From a virus: DNA of 64,000 bases. The position numbers and the translations under genes are program-made. The notes beneath the pieces are model-generated. The model was not told the origin of the DNA, searched no databases, and saw only the letters and a list, made by a program, of their open reading frames with translations. The stretch covers positions 18,889 through 82,888 of the IMG/VR virus record IMGVR_UViG_3300049215_000802. The stretch is one strand, 5' to 3'. Shown here one piece after another: positions 16,561 to 24,053 of this stretch (the first letter of the stretch is position 1; every line of letters starts with the position of its first letter).

Positions 16561-16607
16561 CAAAACAAAAACGGCGAGCCACTTGCCGAAGCAAGCAACT
16601 CGCCGTT
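16561..16607 (-). terminator. Intrinsic terminator with UUCG loop, after the tRNA genes
   Basis: On the leftward strand AACGGCGAGTTGCTTG pairs fully (allowing G-U) with CAAGTGGCTCGCCGTT around CTTCGG, so the stem closes on a stable UUCG tetraloop. TTTTTGTTTTG follows. It separates the tRNA cassette from the protease gene. Confidence 0.85.
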
Positions 16608-16650
16608 CTACTGACCTAGGCGACAGGTGGTATTCAATTTCGATGGAATC

Positions 16651-16723
16651 AGCCGGTGGCGCGGAATCGAACCCGCTACCCACCGCTTACAAGGCGGTTG
16701 CTCTACCGATGAGCTACACCGGC
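16651..16723 (-). tRNA. tRNA-Thr (anticodon TGT), with irregular T arm
   Basis: Acceptor GCCGGTG pairs perfectly with CACCGGC. The D arm GCTC/GAGC and the anticodon stem ACCGC/GCGGT around CTTGTAA are also perfect, giving anticodon TGT (Thr). The T arm is not: GCGGG-TTCGATT is followed by CCGCGC rather than CCCGC, so only a four-pair stem with an eight-base loop forms. CCA is not encoded. It may be weakly functional or decaying. Confidence 0.75.
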
Positions 16724-16732
16724 CTATCCCGG

Positions 16733-16806
16733 TTGCGGGAGGCGGATTTGGACCGCCGACCTTCGGGTTATGAGCCCGATGAGCTGCCAGACTGCTCCAT
16801 CCCGCT
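16733..16806 (-). tRNA. Initiator tRNA-fMet (anticodon CAT)
   Basis: The sequence has the marks of a bacterial initiator: an unpaired first base pair (A1 and A72), three G-C pairs in the anticodon stem (TCGGG-CTCATAA-CCCGA), and AAGGTCGGCGG in the variable and T region, very close to the Escherichia coli initiator. T-stem GGCGG/CCGCC is perfect with loop TCCAAAT. CCA is not encoded (the next bases are CCG). It is nine bases upstream of the tRNA-Thr and is first in the transcript. Confidence 0.9.
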
Positions 16807-16813
16807 AATTCCT

Positions 16814-16843
16814 ACCCTAACATTTGTTCGAGAGGCTTGTCAA
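16814..16843 (-). promoter_or_regulatory. Promoter of the tRNA cassette
   Basis: On the leftward strand a perfect TTGACA is followed after 17-18 bases by TTAGGG/TAGGGT. The start point falls at or next to the first base of the initiator tRNA. With the terminator beyond the second tRNA it forms a self-contained unit inside the head operon. Confidence 0.7.
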
Positions 16844-16858
16844 TAGTCTGAACGAAAC

Positions 16859-17047
16859 TCACTCCCGCACGTCGCGTTGGCTCTCGGGTCGCCACATCAC
16901 CTGCTCGGGTCGGCCCGTTCGCCGGTTCAACACGACGATCACGGTTACGCGCGCCAGGTCGATATCGCCGTCAATCTCTTCCTGACGACGATCCAGTTCA
17001 TCGCAAATAGCCCCGCGGATACCGTCGGTGCGGCTCCTCGTCGCCAT
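16859..17047 (-). CDS. Small phage protein, unknown
   Basis: A protein of 62 residues: MATRSRTDGIRGAICDELDR, then RQEEIDGDIDLARVTVIVVL and NRRTGRPEQVMWRPE. A short helix-strand protein whose ATG directly follows the stop of the head morphogenesis gene. No family recognised. It is the last gene before the tRNA cassette. Confidence 0.6.
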   Translation of the reverse strand: MATRSRTDGIRGAICDELDRRQEEIDGDIDLARVTVIVVLNRRTGRPEQVMWRPESQRDVRE

Positions 17048-18139
17048 TCAGGAATCTGCCTCACCGTTGGTAATCCCGGCTGTACAACGACATCGCGGGT
17101 GTCCGGGGGGCATCATCACCGGTCCGTACATCGTGCTAAACGGCTGATCCCACGGAACCACTTGCCCGGCGGCTGCACGACATCCATCGCACGTGCGACC
17201 GTCTCCCGTGTCGATCCAGACTTTGCGCGCTAACTTCGGCAACAGTCCCTGATCGACTGCCTGCGACCACAGTAGCCACGTTCCCTGGTTCGCCGCGCCG
17301 AGAAGCTCCGTCCGTGCGATCGTCTCGGCCCGTTCGCGGATCAGGCGCCGGCGGTAGCCGTCCACCAACTGATCGATGCGATCGGCACTCAGTCCGGTGC
17401 GCTGCAGCCTCGGGATTTGGTTGCGGCGCATTCCGCCGCGGAGCAACCGTTCGATATCGGTCTGGCTCAAGCCGGCCAGCGGATCGGTCCCTTTGCCGGC
17501 CAGCCACGCCCGATAGTTGTAGACAGCGTTCGCACCGCGGTCGGTCAATCCAATCGTCGCACGAAGTAGTCGTGCTGTCTCCGCCGGCGTCACGCCATCC
17601 TGAAAGGCACGTCGCATCAACATGCGGATCGTCGAGCGGGTGTCCTCCGTAATCTCGCGGACCAACTCGCCCGCACTGCCGTCAATCCACGCCAACGACT
17701 GGGGATTCACCAGGTCAAAACGAGCAACAAAACGCCCGACCGGTTCAGGACTCGAGAGCCCGGTCACCTTTGGTGCGCGCGGTGGCGGTGGCGGCAAGAG
17801 CGTCAACTGGGCCCGTAACTGCTGGTAGAGTGCCCGCGCCGCCACATCGCCGGCCGCAGGAATGACGTCGGCGAGCACCTCGCGCGCCGCTTCTAGGACA
17901 GTCGAGGTGAAGTCCTCCCACGCAATCGCGTCGAGAGCCGCGTTGATATCGTGGGATTGAACCGCATCCGTGAGATCGCCGTCGTCGACGTCGTCGCCCA
18001 GCCCCATCAGTGTTGATTCGAGGGTATCGGTCAGGTCGGGCACCTGCGCATCGGCGAGATCCAGCGTCGCTTGCACGTCGGGCGCGATGGGCTCGTCGAA
18101 GCGACGGAGCTGGGGAAGACGCGCGACGAAGCGAATCAC
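17048..18139 (-). CDS. Head morphogenesis protein, SPP1 gp7 / Mu gpF family
   Basis: A protein of 363 residues from a GTG. The conserved C-terminal domain is plain: IARTELLGAANQGTWLLW, then KVWIDTGDGRTCDGCRAAAG, QVVPWDQPF and MMPPGHPRCRCTAG, with the CDGC and HPRCRC Cys pattern of the family. gp7-type proteins ride with the portal and enter or line the head. The first 80 residues of the longer frame have no coding character, so the GTG start is preferred. It lies downstream of the portal after a run of small genes. Confidence 0.9.
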   Translation of the reverse strand: MIRFVARLPQLRRFDEPIAPDVQATLDLADAQVPDLTDTLESTLMGLGDDVDDGDLTDAVQSHDINAALDAIAWEDFTSTVLEAAREVLADVIPAAGDVAARALYQQLRAQLTLLPPPPPRAPKVTGLSSPEPVGRFVARFDLVNPQSLAWIDGSAGELVREITEDTRSTIRMLMRRAFQDGVTPAETARLLRATIGLTDRGANAVYNYRAWLAGKGTDPLAGLSQTDIERLLRGGMRRNQIPRLQRTGLSADRIDQLVDGYRRRLIRERAETIARTELLGAANQGTWLLWSQAVDQGLLPKLARKVWIDTGDGRTCDGCRAAAGQVVPWDQPFSTMYGPVMMPPGHPRCRCTAGITNGEADS

Positions 18140-18143
18140 CGAG

Positions 18144-18419
18144 TTAGGCTTTCTCGATCCAATGCCAGGTGCCGTGTTTGTGGCTATCGTCGTGGAGAAC
18201 CGATGTCTTCCAAACGGCCGCCAGGAACCCATCGACGGGCATGGTCGCGTAATCGTTCGTGCCGTCGACGAAAACAGCCAGTTGGCAGCAGCCGTTTTCT
18301 GGCGGGTGCCCATTGTGGTCGCGCCACACGCGTACGACGATCGCCGGCCGATGCTGACCGGGGTTTCGGCCGTCATTCATCACAAAGTGAACGATGCGAC
18401 CTTCCGTGAGACCTTCCAT
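18144..18419 (-). CDS. Small conserved phage protein, unknown
   Basis: A protein of 91 residues: MEGLTEGRIVHFVMNDGRNP, then GQHRPAIVVRVWRDHNG, and YATMPVDGFLAAVWKTSV, HDDSHKHGTWHWIE. This type of protein (a beta fold opening with GRIVHFV...RPAIVVRVW) is frequent in phages of Gram-positive and GC-rich hosts and has no known function. The ATG at 18419 is seven bases after GGAG. Confidence 0.7.
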   Translation of the reverse strand: MEGLTEGRIVHFVMNDGRNPGQHRPAIVVRVWRDHNGHPPENGCCQLAVFVDGTNDYATMPVDGFLAAVWKTSVLHDDSHKHGTWHWIEKA

Positions 18420-18429
18420 TTCCACTCTC

Positions 18430-18555
18430 CTAGTTCTTACTCACCAACCGTCGCTGAACCACCTTCGCCGTTGGCGTCTCGATCGTCAGACACCGCACGC
18501 TATAGCCACGGGCATAGGCGGCGTTGAGGAAGCGAAGCGAGTACCGATACCACAT
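18430..18555 (-). CDS. Very small protein of 41 residues, unknown
   Basis: ATG at 18555 follows AGGG by seven bases. The product, MWYRYSLRFLNAAYARGYSV and then RCLTIETPTAKVVQRRLVSK plus Asn, is basic. It fills the gap between two other small genes in the same frame of leftward transcription. Support is limited to ribosome site and spacing. Confidence 0.45.
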   Translation of the reverse strand: MWYRYSLRFLNAAYARGYSVRCLTIETPTAKVVQRRLVSKN

Positions 18556-18576
18556 CGAGAGCCCTATTTCCTTCCC

Positions 18577-18843
18577 CTACGACCCTGGATAGACGAAGCG
18601 ACATCGCCCAAACTGGTACGAGTTTGCGCCGTAGACTTGGCTCTCGCAGGCTTCGTACGTTTCCCGTGCCTCGATCTGTGCGATCTCATCCGGGTCAACA
18701 GTGACGAACATGCCGTCAGGTATCGGTGTCGCCATGTCAGGCGAAGCGGCCGGCGAAGCCAACCCAAACACAACCAGCGCGGCAACCAAGAAGATCGCCG
18801 CGACAAGCCAGGTCAGGCAGCCCAGACAACTACGCGTCAACAC
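18577..18843 (-). CDS. Membrane-anchored or secreted small protein, unknown
   Basis: A protein of 88 residues from GTG (or the adjacent TTG, which would give a TTGA overlap with the previous stop). One strong hydrophobic segment, CLTWLVAAIFLVAALVVFGL, is followed by an Ala/Pro linker and a soluble end with two Cys (EACESQVYGANSYQFGRCRF). A membrane anchor plus an exposed disulphide-bonded domain is likely. Function unknown. Confidence 0.55.
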   Translation of the reverse strand: MLTRSCLGCLTWLVAAIFLVAALVVFGLASPAASPDMATPIPDGMFVTVDPDEIAQIEARETYEACESQVYGANSYQFGRCRFVYPGS

Positions 18844-19130
18844 AGAGGTGCGCCCACCTGGAACAGGGCAAGCAATCGTTCCTGGATCGCATCGACCGAG
18901 ACAATCGGCCCGGGCATAACCGCTTGCACCTCTGCGGGAGTAAGCTTGAACCACTTGCCGTCGTAGCCGCTTTCGTCATCCCGGTAGACGATGACCAGAA
19001 CCTTGATCAATGCCCCTTCCGGTTTCGACCAGATCGCCTTTTTGGTCAGAGGATCACACCCGTGGAATGCCCACACCTCGTTATCGGTCGGTGGCTTGAA
19101 TGTCCAGATCGTCGGCTCCATTGCTTCCAT
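18837..19130 (-). CDS. Small phage protein, unknown
   Basis: A protein of 97 residues whose ATG overlaps the upstream stop (TAATG). MEAMEPTIWTFKPPTDNEVW, then GALIKVLVIVYRDDESGYDG and KWFKLTPAEVQAVMPGPIV. No family recognised. It is one link of a chain of overlapping small genes between portal and head morphogenesis genes. Confidence 0.55.
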   Translation of the reverse strand: MEAMEPTIWTFKPPTDNEVWAFHGCDPLTKKAIWSKPEGALIKVLVIVYRDDESGYDGKWFKLTPAEVQAVMPGPIVSVDAIQERLLALFQVGAPLC

Positions 19131-19255
19131 TAGTGACACCCCACCGCGCAGAATCCAAACGTCTGGGTGAACGTCGTCACGAGGATGGCTACTCCGAGCG
19201 CGATCGTGATCAGTAGCTCGGGTGGTGGATCGTACCAGTCAAAGCGGTCGTTCAC
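19130..19255 (-). CDS. Single-span membrane peptide of 41 residues
   Basis: GTG at 19255 shares four bases (GTGA) with the upstream stop. The product has a short charged start (NDRFDWYDPPP) and one membrane span (ELLITIALGVAILVTTFTQT), ending in two Cys. It may be a lysis or superinfection-related peptide, but this is only a guess. The overlaps at both ends are the main support. Confidence 0.5.
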   Translation of the reverse strand: MNDRFDWYDPPPELLITIALGVAILVTTFTQTFGFCAVGCH

Positions 19256-19761
19256 GTCGCGGCTACCAGTCCATACGGCGTTGAGCTGGCCGTCGCCCGA
19301 AACCCGAACAGGCCGAGCAAACGAGACCAGATCGGTCGCGGTGGGAAGTAGGCGAAGTTGTGAGAGATCACGAAGTCGGTGGCCTTGGTGGTCGCACGAA
19401 TCGCGCAATCACCCGATTCCATTCGCATCGTGCAAGACGCTACCCCGACCTTTGGCCCATCAAGCAGGATCGCGGAGCCAGTTCCGCGATAGATCAGTTC
19501 GGTTCCGTTGCCAATCAGGATCACGTTGCCAGCGAGCTTGATCGTTCGAGACAAGACATAACGGCCTGCGGCCAGAGTGATCGTGCCGCCCTTGTCGATC
19601 TGCGCTTGCAACCAGTCGGTAATGTCGATCAGGCGATCCGTATCGATTAGCCGATACTGTTCGGCCGTCGCGGCCCGGGCCTGCGGCGTGCCGACTGTCG
19701 TAAGAGTCGCTCCCAGAAGGGCAACACCCATCCCGGCGATGAAGCGTCGTCGACTAGCCAT
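19252..19761 (-). CDS. Tat-signal beta-helix-like protein (truncated lyase fold)
   Basis: A protein of 169 residues. The start SRRRFIAGMGVALLGATLTT and then an AQARA-type cleavage region form a twin-arginine signal peptide. After it come ITDWLQAQIDKGGTITLAAG, RYVLSRTIKLAGNVILIGNG and ILLDGPKVGVASCTMRME, the first coils of a pectate-lyase-like beta-helix. It ends early for that fold, so it may be shortened or a small member. An exported protein with a Tat signal is unusual in a phage head operon and may be a cargo (moron) gene. Confidence 0.6.
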   Translation of the reverse strand: MASRRRFIAGMGVALLGATLTTVGTPQARAATAEQYRLIDTDRLIDITDWLQAQIDKGGTITLAAGRYVLSRTIKLAGNVILIGNGTELIYRGTGSAILLDGPKVGVASCTMRMESGDCAIRATTKATDFVISHNFAYFPPRPIWSRLLGLFGFRATASSTPYGLVAAT

Positions 19762-19941
19762 TTACGGCTTCCTCCGTTCCCGAATCACCTGCAACTGCTC
19801 AGCGTGTTGATCGGCATATAGCCGGAGTGCCTTGGCGAGCATGTACCCGGCTTGCTCCGGTAACTGCCGCCGTTCGTTCTCGGCGATGAGGTCGAGCAGG
19901 TCGATCTCTTCCGCCGTCACCTGAGCGTGGATGTATTTCAC
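19762..19941 (-). CDS. Small helical protein of 59 residues, unknown
   Basis: GTG at 19941 overlaps the previous stop by four bases and the stop abuts the next ATG. The sequence (KYIHAQVTAEEIDLLDLIAE, then NERRQLPEQAGYMLAKALRL) is amphipathic and resembles small DNA-binding or ribbon-helix-helix-type proteins without a clear match. Short but strongly placed by the two junctions. Confidence 0.6.
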   Translation of the reverse strand: MKYIHAQVTAEEIDLLDLIAENERRQLPEQAGYMLAKALRLYADQHAEQLQVIRERRKP

Positions 19942-20090
19942 TCAGCCTTCACCGAGGTCGTGTGGCAGCTACACCCGCACGATGCTTTCTTTTGGCGCGG
20001 TGGATCAATCTTCGGATCGCGCGTGCGATTGTTCGTCGATCGCGGCCCCTTCCGGTGTTGGCAAGCGTGGCAGCGTTCCGGTGCACTCAC
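19938..20090 (-). CDS. Very small Cys/His protein of 50 residues
   Basis: GTG overlaps the portal stop by four bases (GTGA), and its own stop overlaps the next GTG in the same way. It has CHACQH near the start and CGCSCH near the end, a likely zinc site, with a basic centre (KGPRSTNNRTRDPK). Function unknown. Confidence 0.55.
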   Translation of the reverse strand: MSAPERCHACQHRKGPRSTNNRTRDPKIDPPRQKKASCGCSCHTTSVKAE

Positions 20091-21457
20091 GCGCTGTCCT
20101 CCTCTTCCGTGCTCCCTTGACCACCAATGGTTTGCGCCTGGCGGTTCGGCAACGGTGAATAGCCCTCATCCGGTGGCTCCGGTAGACTAGCCACCTGCAT
20201 CAGTCGCTTCTCGAGCGACCCATCCGCCGATGGGAACAACGGGAAGCCGGCTTGCGAGAGCTGCTGAATGTACATACCTAGTTCGCCGAGGTTCGGCTGC
20301 TCGATGTCGCCGTGCTCCAGAGTCGGCGTGCCGGCCGAGATGTCGCGCCCGTTCAGCAGCAGGAGCTCCGGTACGGCAAACCGATTGAATGTGCTGGCGA
20401 TGATGTCGAGGATCGAGCCGATCGCCGTCGCGAAGAGGTCGGTCTGATCAGATGACAGCGCCCACGAGCCGTGCTGGTTGCTGCCGAGTAAGAGGAATGA
20501 CGCCAACATCGAGAGCGCCATCCGCGATTCGTACCGCTGGATGACCTCGTTCGCGTTGACCTGGCGCGTGCCGCCCGTGCTCAGTAGCTTGAAGTCGTAG
20601 AGCGGTTTGCCCTGGTCGTCGTACTCCATCGGCCAGACAATACCCATCTGCTCGTCGACGCGAACACCGGTCACCGTCTGCTTGATCTTCGCGAGCACGG
20701 CTTGCTGATTCGGGGTGGCGGTGCTCGACAGAAGCTCGGCCGGCACGTAGGCGATCGGCAAGCCGGCCAGGTCGCGCTCGATGCCGATCGCCTCGACCTT
20801 GCGGAGATTCGAGGCGTAATACCAGCTCGTGTACGCGCCGCGCAGGATTGAGTAGCCTTCAGGGTTATTGAGCCGGCTCGTCGTTCGAAAGAGCAGCGAC
20901 TTGGCGATCGGGATGTAGCGAATCTGGTAGTCGGGCGGCGGCAGCTGGACCATGCCACGCAGACCGCCACTTTCGTCGAAGTCCCAGTGGAGCAGTGTCT
21001 CTTGCGACCGCGGCGCAAACTTTCGCCAGCCAATCCGTCCGTCCGAATACTTGCTGTCCTGGGCCGGGTCCGCGCTCCGCCCACTGCGAATCTTGAACAC
21101 TTTCTCGGACAGCTGCCAGCCAAAGCCCAGCATCGTCAGGACCTCGGCGACGGTGTCCTCCCACGTCATCGCCATATCCTCGCGACACTGCTCGACGAAC
21201 TCGGCGTCGTCTTGCGCATCCGGACTCGAGCCGGCCGGCTGAACAAACCAGTCAACTTGCCGGATGAGCATCTCGATCGCGCGGAGACAGCCCGCGATGA
21301 TGGGGTCGTTGTCCATCATCTCGCGGTAGATCTTGCGACCTTGGAACTGTTGGAGCTCCGGCAGCCGCTCTTCGTAGATGTACCCGGAGAACCGGGTTAA
21401 GCCGGTGTTACCGAACTCCCCCAGGTCGACGCGGGGCCGCTTCTTCTCGTCCGCCAT
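20087..21457 (-). CDS. Portal protein
   Basis: A protein of 456 residues following the terminase by three bases. It contains KIYREMMDNDPIIAGCLRAI, then EMLIRQVDWFVQPA, FGWQLSEKVFKIR, NLRKVEAIGIERDLAGLPIA, and late LNGRDISAGTPTLEHGDIEQ, the phrases of the DUF935/gp29-like portal family used by Mu-type heads. The portal is the dodecameric DNA entry ring. It agrees with the Mu-like protease and gp7/gpF-type head protein downstream. Confidence 0.9.
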   Translation of the reverse strand: MADEKKRPRVDLGEFGNTGLTRFSGYIYEERLPELQQFQGRKIYREMMDNDPIIAGCLRAIEMLIRQVDWFVQPAGSSPDAQDDAEFVEQCREDMAMTWEDTVAEVLTMLGFGWQLSEKVFKIRSGRSADPAQDSKYSDGRIGWRKFAPRSQETLLHWDFDESGGLRGMVQLPPPDYQIRYIPIAKSLLFRTTSRLNNPEGYSILRGAYTSWYYASNLRKVEAIGIERDLAGLPIAYVPAELLSSTATPNQQAVLAKIKQTVTGVRVDEQMGIVWPMEYDDQGKPLYDFKLLSTGGTRQVNANEVIQRYESRMALSMLASFLLLGSNQHGSWALSSDQTDLFATAIGSILDIIASTFNRFAVPELLLLNGRDISAGTPTLEHGDIEQPNLGELGMYIQQLSQAGFPLFPSADGSLEKRLMQVASLPEPPDEGYSPLPNRQAQTIGGQGSTEEEDSA

Positions 21458-21460
21458 CTG

Positions 21461-22927
21461 CTACCTCCAGCGGCTCGGCGCGGTCAATGGGTCACGACGA
21501 TTCGGAACGCGCGGCGATGGAGACGACGTCGTATCAGGTCGTTCCGATCCTGGCGACCACGGGCTCACGCGTGTCATTGAATCAGGGGCGGCATCGCGCG
21601 CGTGCTTGCCCAGATCGAGCTCAGCGGCCATGTAGCGCACACAGTCCATTCCGTGATCGCGCTCCTTGACCGGCTCTTCGCCCTTGTTCCGCCCGCCCGC
21701 GACATTCCAGATGTAGCCCTCGACCTCTTCCTCGGCACACGTCGGCTGAGCCGATTCCGCCAGATACGGATCGCGTTCGACGAGGGCATCGCGTACCAGG
21801 AATAGGCGCGGTTTCCCATCGCCGGCGACCTTCAACCGGCTCGCGACTGCCTGGATCCCCGGCGAGACGTCCTTGCGTGCCGCCTTCGTCGTCATTCCGA
21901 GGTGCTTCTCCAGCGTCGCCCGGTCCTCGGCATCGTGATCACAGATGATCGAGACCGGGCGCGGGAGATCGCGGGTGATCTCCTTGATGTGACGTGCGTG
22001 GTCCTCAACGAGCCGCTGCGTCCGATAGATCTCGCGCAAGCGATACAGCCGCCCGTCGGGGTCCTCGGCCCACTCCTGCCAGACAAACGGATGGGTGAAC
22101 CCGAAGTCGACGACCCAGTAGCGTCGCCAGCTCGCTGGTACCGAAAAACGATCGATCAGGTGGATCGCCCGGTCCCAACCGTCGTAGACCAGCCCTTCGG
22201 CCGCGGCCCAGATCCCCTTGCGCAGTCGGAGATAACGCACCCCGGTCAAGGCGTCGAGCTTCGCCATGTATGCCGCACCATACTCGGTTGGCTGCCCCGC
22301 GTCATCGAACAGAGCCGGGTTATCCTCGTGGCGGCTCTCGAGCATCGCCGTCTTACCCGCATCCGCTCGCCGCTTGAGCCAGTGGGTCGGCATATCCGGG
22401 TTACAGTCGCCGACGAGCTGCTGGTACGGCATTCGTCCGTGTCGGAGGCGCGTAGTCAGCGATTCCCAGTCGTTCTCGGTTGCTTCGGCCGCTTCGTTGA
22501 CGTAGATCAGGTCGTACTCGCCCGACATAATCTTCTTCGGGTTGTCGAGGCCACCAATCATCAGGCGGGAACCGTTCGGGTAGCGAAACTGGGGAGGCTC
22601 GGCCGCGGAGCCACCGTAAAACTCGACGCCGTCGAGCGTGTGCAACACGCGTTGCTGATAGGTCACCAAGGCGGTACCACTCAACGCCGCGTGGGTCTTG
22701 CGGACCATCAAGCCACGCATCCCGCCATACTTCAGCGCGCAGAGGTGAACTTTGTGGAGCGCGGCGTAGGTCTTCCCGGTCCCAGCCGGCCCGGACAGCA
22801 CGACCTCGGGATCACGGCGCGAGAACACGGCCTTGGCCGCGCCACGCGGCCGGTAGGTCACGACCGTGGTCTTCGACGTCGCGCGATTAGACCTCGTCGA
22901 CATCGACCCCTTCATAGCGGCGGACAA
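21461..22927 (-). CDS. Terminase large subunit
   Basis: A protein of 488 residues. ATPase: SGPAGTGKTYAALHKVH (Walker A, residues 45-54), YDLIYVNEAAE (Walker B with catalytic Glu), VGDCNPDMPTHW (motif III). Nuclease: VVDFGFTHPFVWQEW, then ICDHDAEDR and RDHGMDCVRYM, the three acidic groups of the RNase H-like fold. It pumps DNA into the head and cuts it. A TTG start five bases after GGGGAG fits; a later ATG at 22915 is possible. It overlaps the small subunit by 41 bases. Confidence 0.95.
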   Translation of the reverse strand: MSAAMKGSMSTRSNRATSKTTVVTYRPRGAAKAVFSRRDPEVVLSGPAGTGKTYAALHKVHLCALKYGGMRGLMVRKTHAALSGTALVTYQQRVLHTLDGVEFYGGSAAEPPQFRYPNGSRLMIGGLDNPKKIMSGEYDLIYVNEAAEATENDWESLTTRLRHGRMPYQQLVGDCNPDMPTHWLKRRADAGKTAMLESRHEDNPALFDDAGQPTEYGAAYMAKLDALTGVRYLRLRKGIWAAAEGLVYDGWDRAIHLIDRFSVPASWRRYWVVDFGFTHPFVWQEWAEDPDGRLYRLREIYRTQRLVEDHARHIKEITRDLPRPVSIICDHDAEDRATLEKHLGMTTKAARKDVSPGIQAVASRLKVAGDGKPRLFLVRDALVERDPYLAESAQPTCAEEEVEGYIWNVAGGRNKGEEPVKERDHGMDCVRYMAAELDLGKHARDAAPDSMTRVSPWSPGSERPDTTSSPSPRVPNRRDPLTAPSRWR

Positions 22928-23471
22928 TGATCTCCCCTGAATGCTCTTGCTTTTCGGTCCACTGGCCCAGGTCCTGGGCGACCTGCTTCTCGAGCGCGCG
23001 CATCTCGGCCGACAATCCGGTGTCGACGCCGTATTTCAAGACCAACTCAGATTCTTTGGTCGGAATCAGGATCTCTTGCCCTTCGGGATCGACCGCGCTG
23101 CGGTAGGCCTTGACCAGGACTGGCTCAGCGACAAGCAGCCCTGTTCGCCCACCCGGTATATCGGCCATCGCCGGATCCGCCGCACGCTCGTCGATCACCT
23201 GCTGCATCCGCCGGTGACGATCATTCGCGGCATCAACGCGGTTCTGTCGTTCGGCGATCCCGCGCGCGCGAATCGCCGCGGCGTAGTCGTCCCGAATCTC
23301 TTTGATCCGCGCGGCAAACTCCGGGTGTAGCTTCCAGATCGCGAGAGTACGTCGAATGACGCCGACCTTGGCCGCAATCTCGTGATCGGGCAGCTCGTCG
23401 TCGGCGAGAAGCTGCGCGGCTTCCGCGCGACGGTTGGTCCAGACAAAAGGACTGGCGACGTCCATCGGCAC
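22887..23471 (-). CDS. Terminase small subunit-like protein
   Basis: A protein of 194 residues. An N-terminal helix-turn-helix is visible (RRAEAAQLLADDELPDHEIA, then AKVGVIRRTLAIWKLHPEF). A helical middle and an oligomer-forming end follow. Small terminases recognise the packaging site in phage DNA and hand it to the large subunit, whose gene follows and overlaps. The general form agrees with the phBC6A51-type family. Confidence 0.75.
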   Translation of the reverse strand: MPMDVASPFVWTNRRAEAAQLLADDELPDHEIAAKVGVIRRTLAIWKLHPEFAARIKEIRDDYAAAIRARGIAERQNRVDAANDRHRRMQQVIDERAADPAMADIPGGRTGLLVAEPVLVKAYRSAVDPEGQEILIPTKESELVLKYGVDTGLSAEMRALEKQVAQDLGQWTEKQEHSGEIIVRRYEGVDVDEV

Positions 23472-23612
23472 CTAAAATCGCTCCCGACACTTGGCACAAA
23501 TGCCGTGGCTGACCAGTTCTGTGTCGGCCGGCACGCGCCCTGTGGTTGTGCCGTCGCCGTTCATCTCGAGGCCGCACCAGGCGCAGGCGTAGATGATTCC
23601 GCCGGCGTCCAC
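23472..23612 (-). CDS. Small zinc-ribbon protein
   Basis: From GTG at 23612 a protein of 46 residues with CAWC and CAKC (C-x2-C twice, about 25 apart), a treble-clef or ribbon. It overlaps the end of another zinc-ribbon gene by 52 bases. Start uncertain. A role in transcription or packaging regulation is possible but not shown. Confidence 0.45.
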   Translation of the reverse strand: MDAGGIIYACAWCGLEMNGDGTTTGRVPADTELVSHGICAKCRERF

Positions 23613-23833
23613 ACGGTCTTGCACTTCTCGCAGCGGATCCCGCGAATCACTCCCCAGAGTTCGCGACCCCGGTGCAGAACCACCACCTGACCACCACTGA
23701 TCTGCCCGAGCAGGTTGTTGCATGTCGCGCATCGAATCCACGCCACGCCAGATTCAGACAAAGAAAAAGCCGTCAGCTCAGGACGTGATTCGTCCAAAAC
23801 TGACGGCAGAACAGCCGTGCGTGTTTCCGACAT
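23561..23833 (-). CDS. Zinc-ribbon protein, unknown
   Basis: A protein of 90 residues with CATC and CEKC separated by about 30 residues (IRCATCNNLLGQI and GIRCEKCKTVW). This is a beta-type zinc ribbon as found in Com-like and other phage regulatory proteins. The C-terminus is Pro/Ala/Ser-rich. It opens the packaging operon. Function unknown. Confidence 0.6.
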   Translation of the reverse strand: MSETRTAVLPSVLDESRPELTAFSLSESGVAWIRCATCNNLLGQISGGQVVVLHRGRELWGVIRGIRCEKCKTVWTPAESSTPAPGAASR

Positions 23834-24053
23834 TGTAGCACACTCCCAAGCGCCGTTCTATAGTCCAGCCGCTAGACAGCCAAAGCCCCAAAAAAGAGAG
23901 GACAGTGAGGATTCGGACCCCCAGGGCTCCATCACCAGGCTGACGGAGAGGCTAGCCGTCCGAGAAGCAGTGTGCGTTGCCACCCAAGCCAGACGCACAC
24001 CCCCAGCCACTTCGGCATCGCTCCAAGCGACCACCTGTCCCACGATCACCGCG

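Noticed and set aside
23840-24050. tRNA-like pieces and a short leftward frame between the zinc-ribbon and RNA ligase genes
   Set aside because: A T-loop-like GGGGGTCCGAATCC and several hairpins are present, but no acceptor and anticodon arms fit a tRNA. The 63-codon frame has no ribosome site or recognisable sequence.
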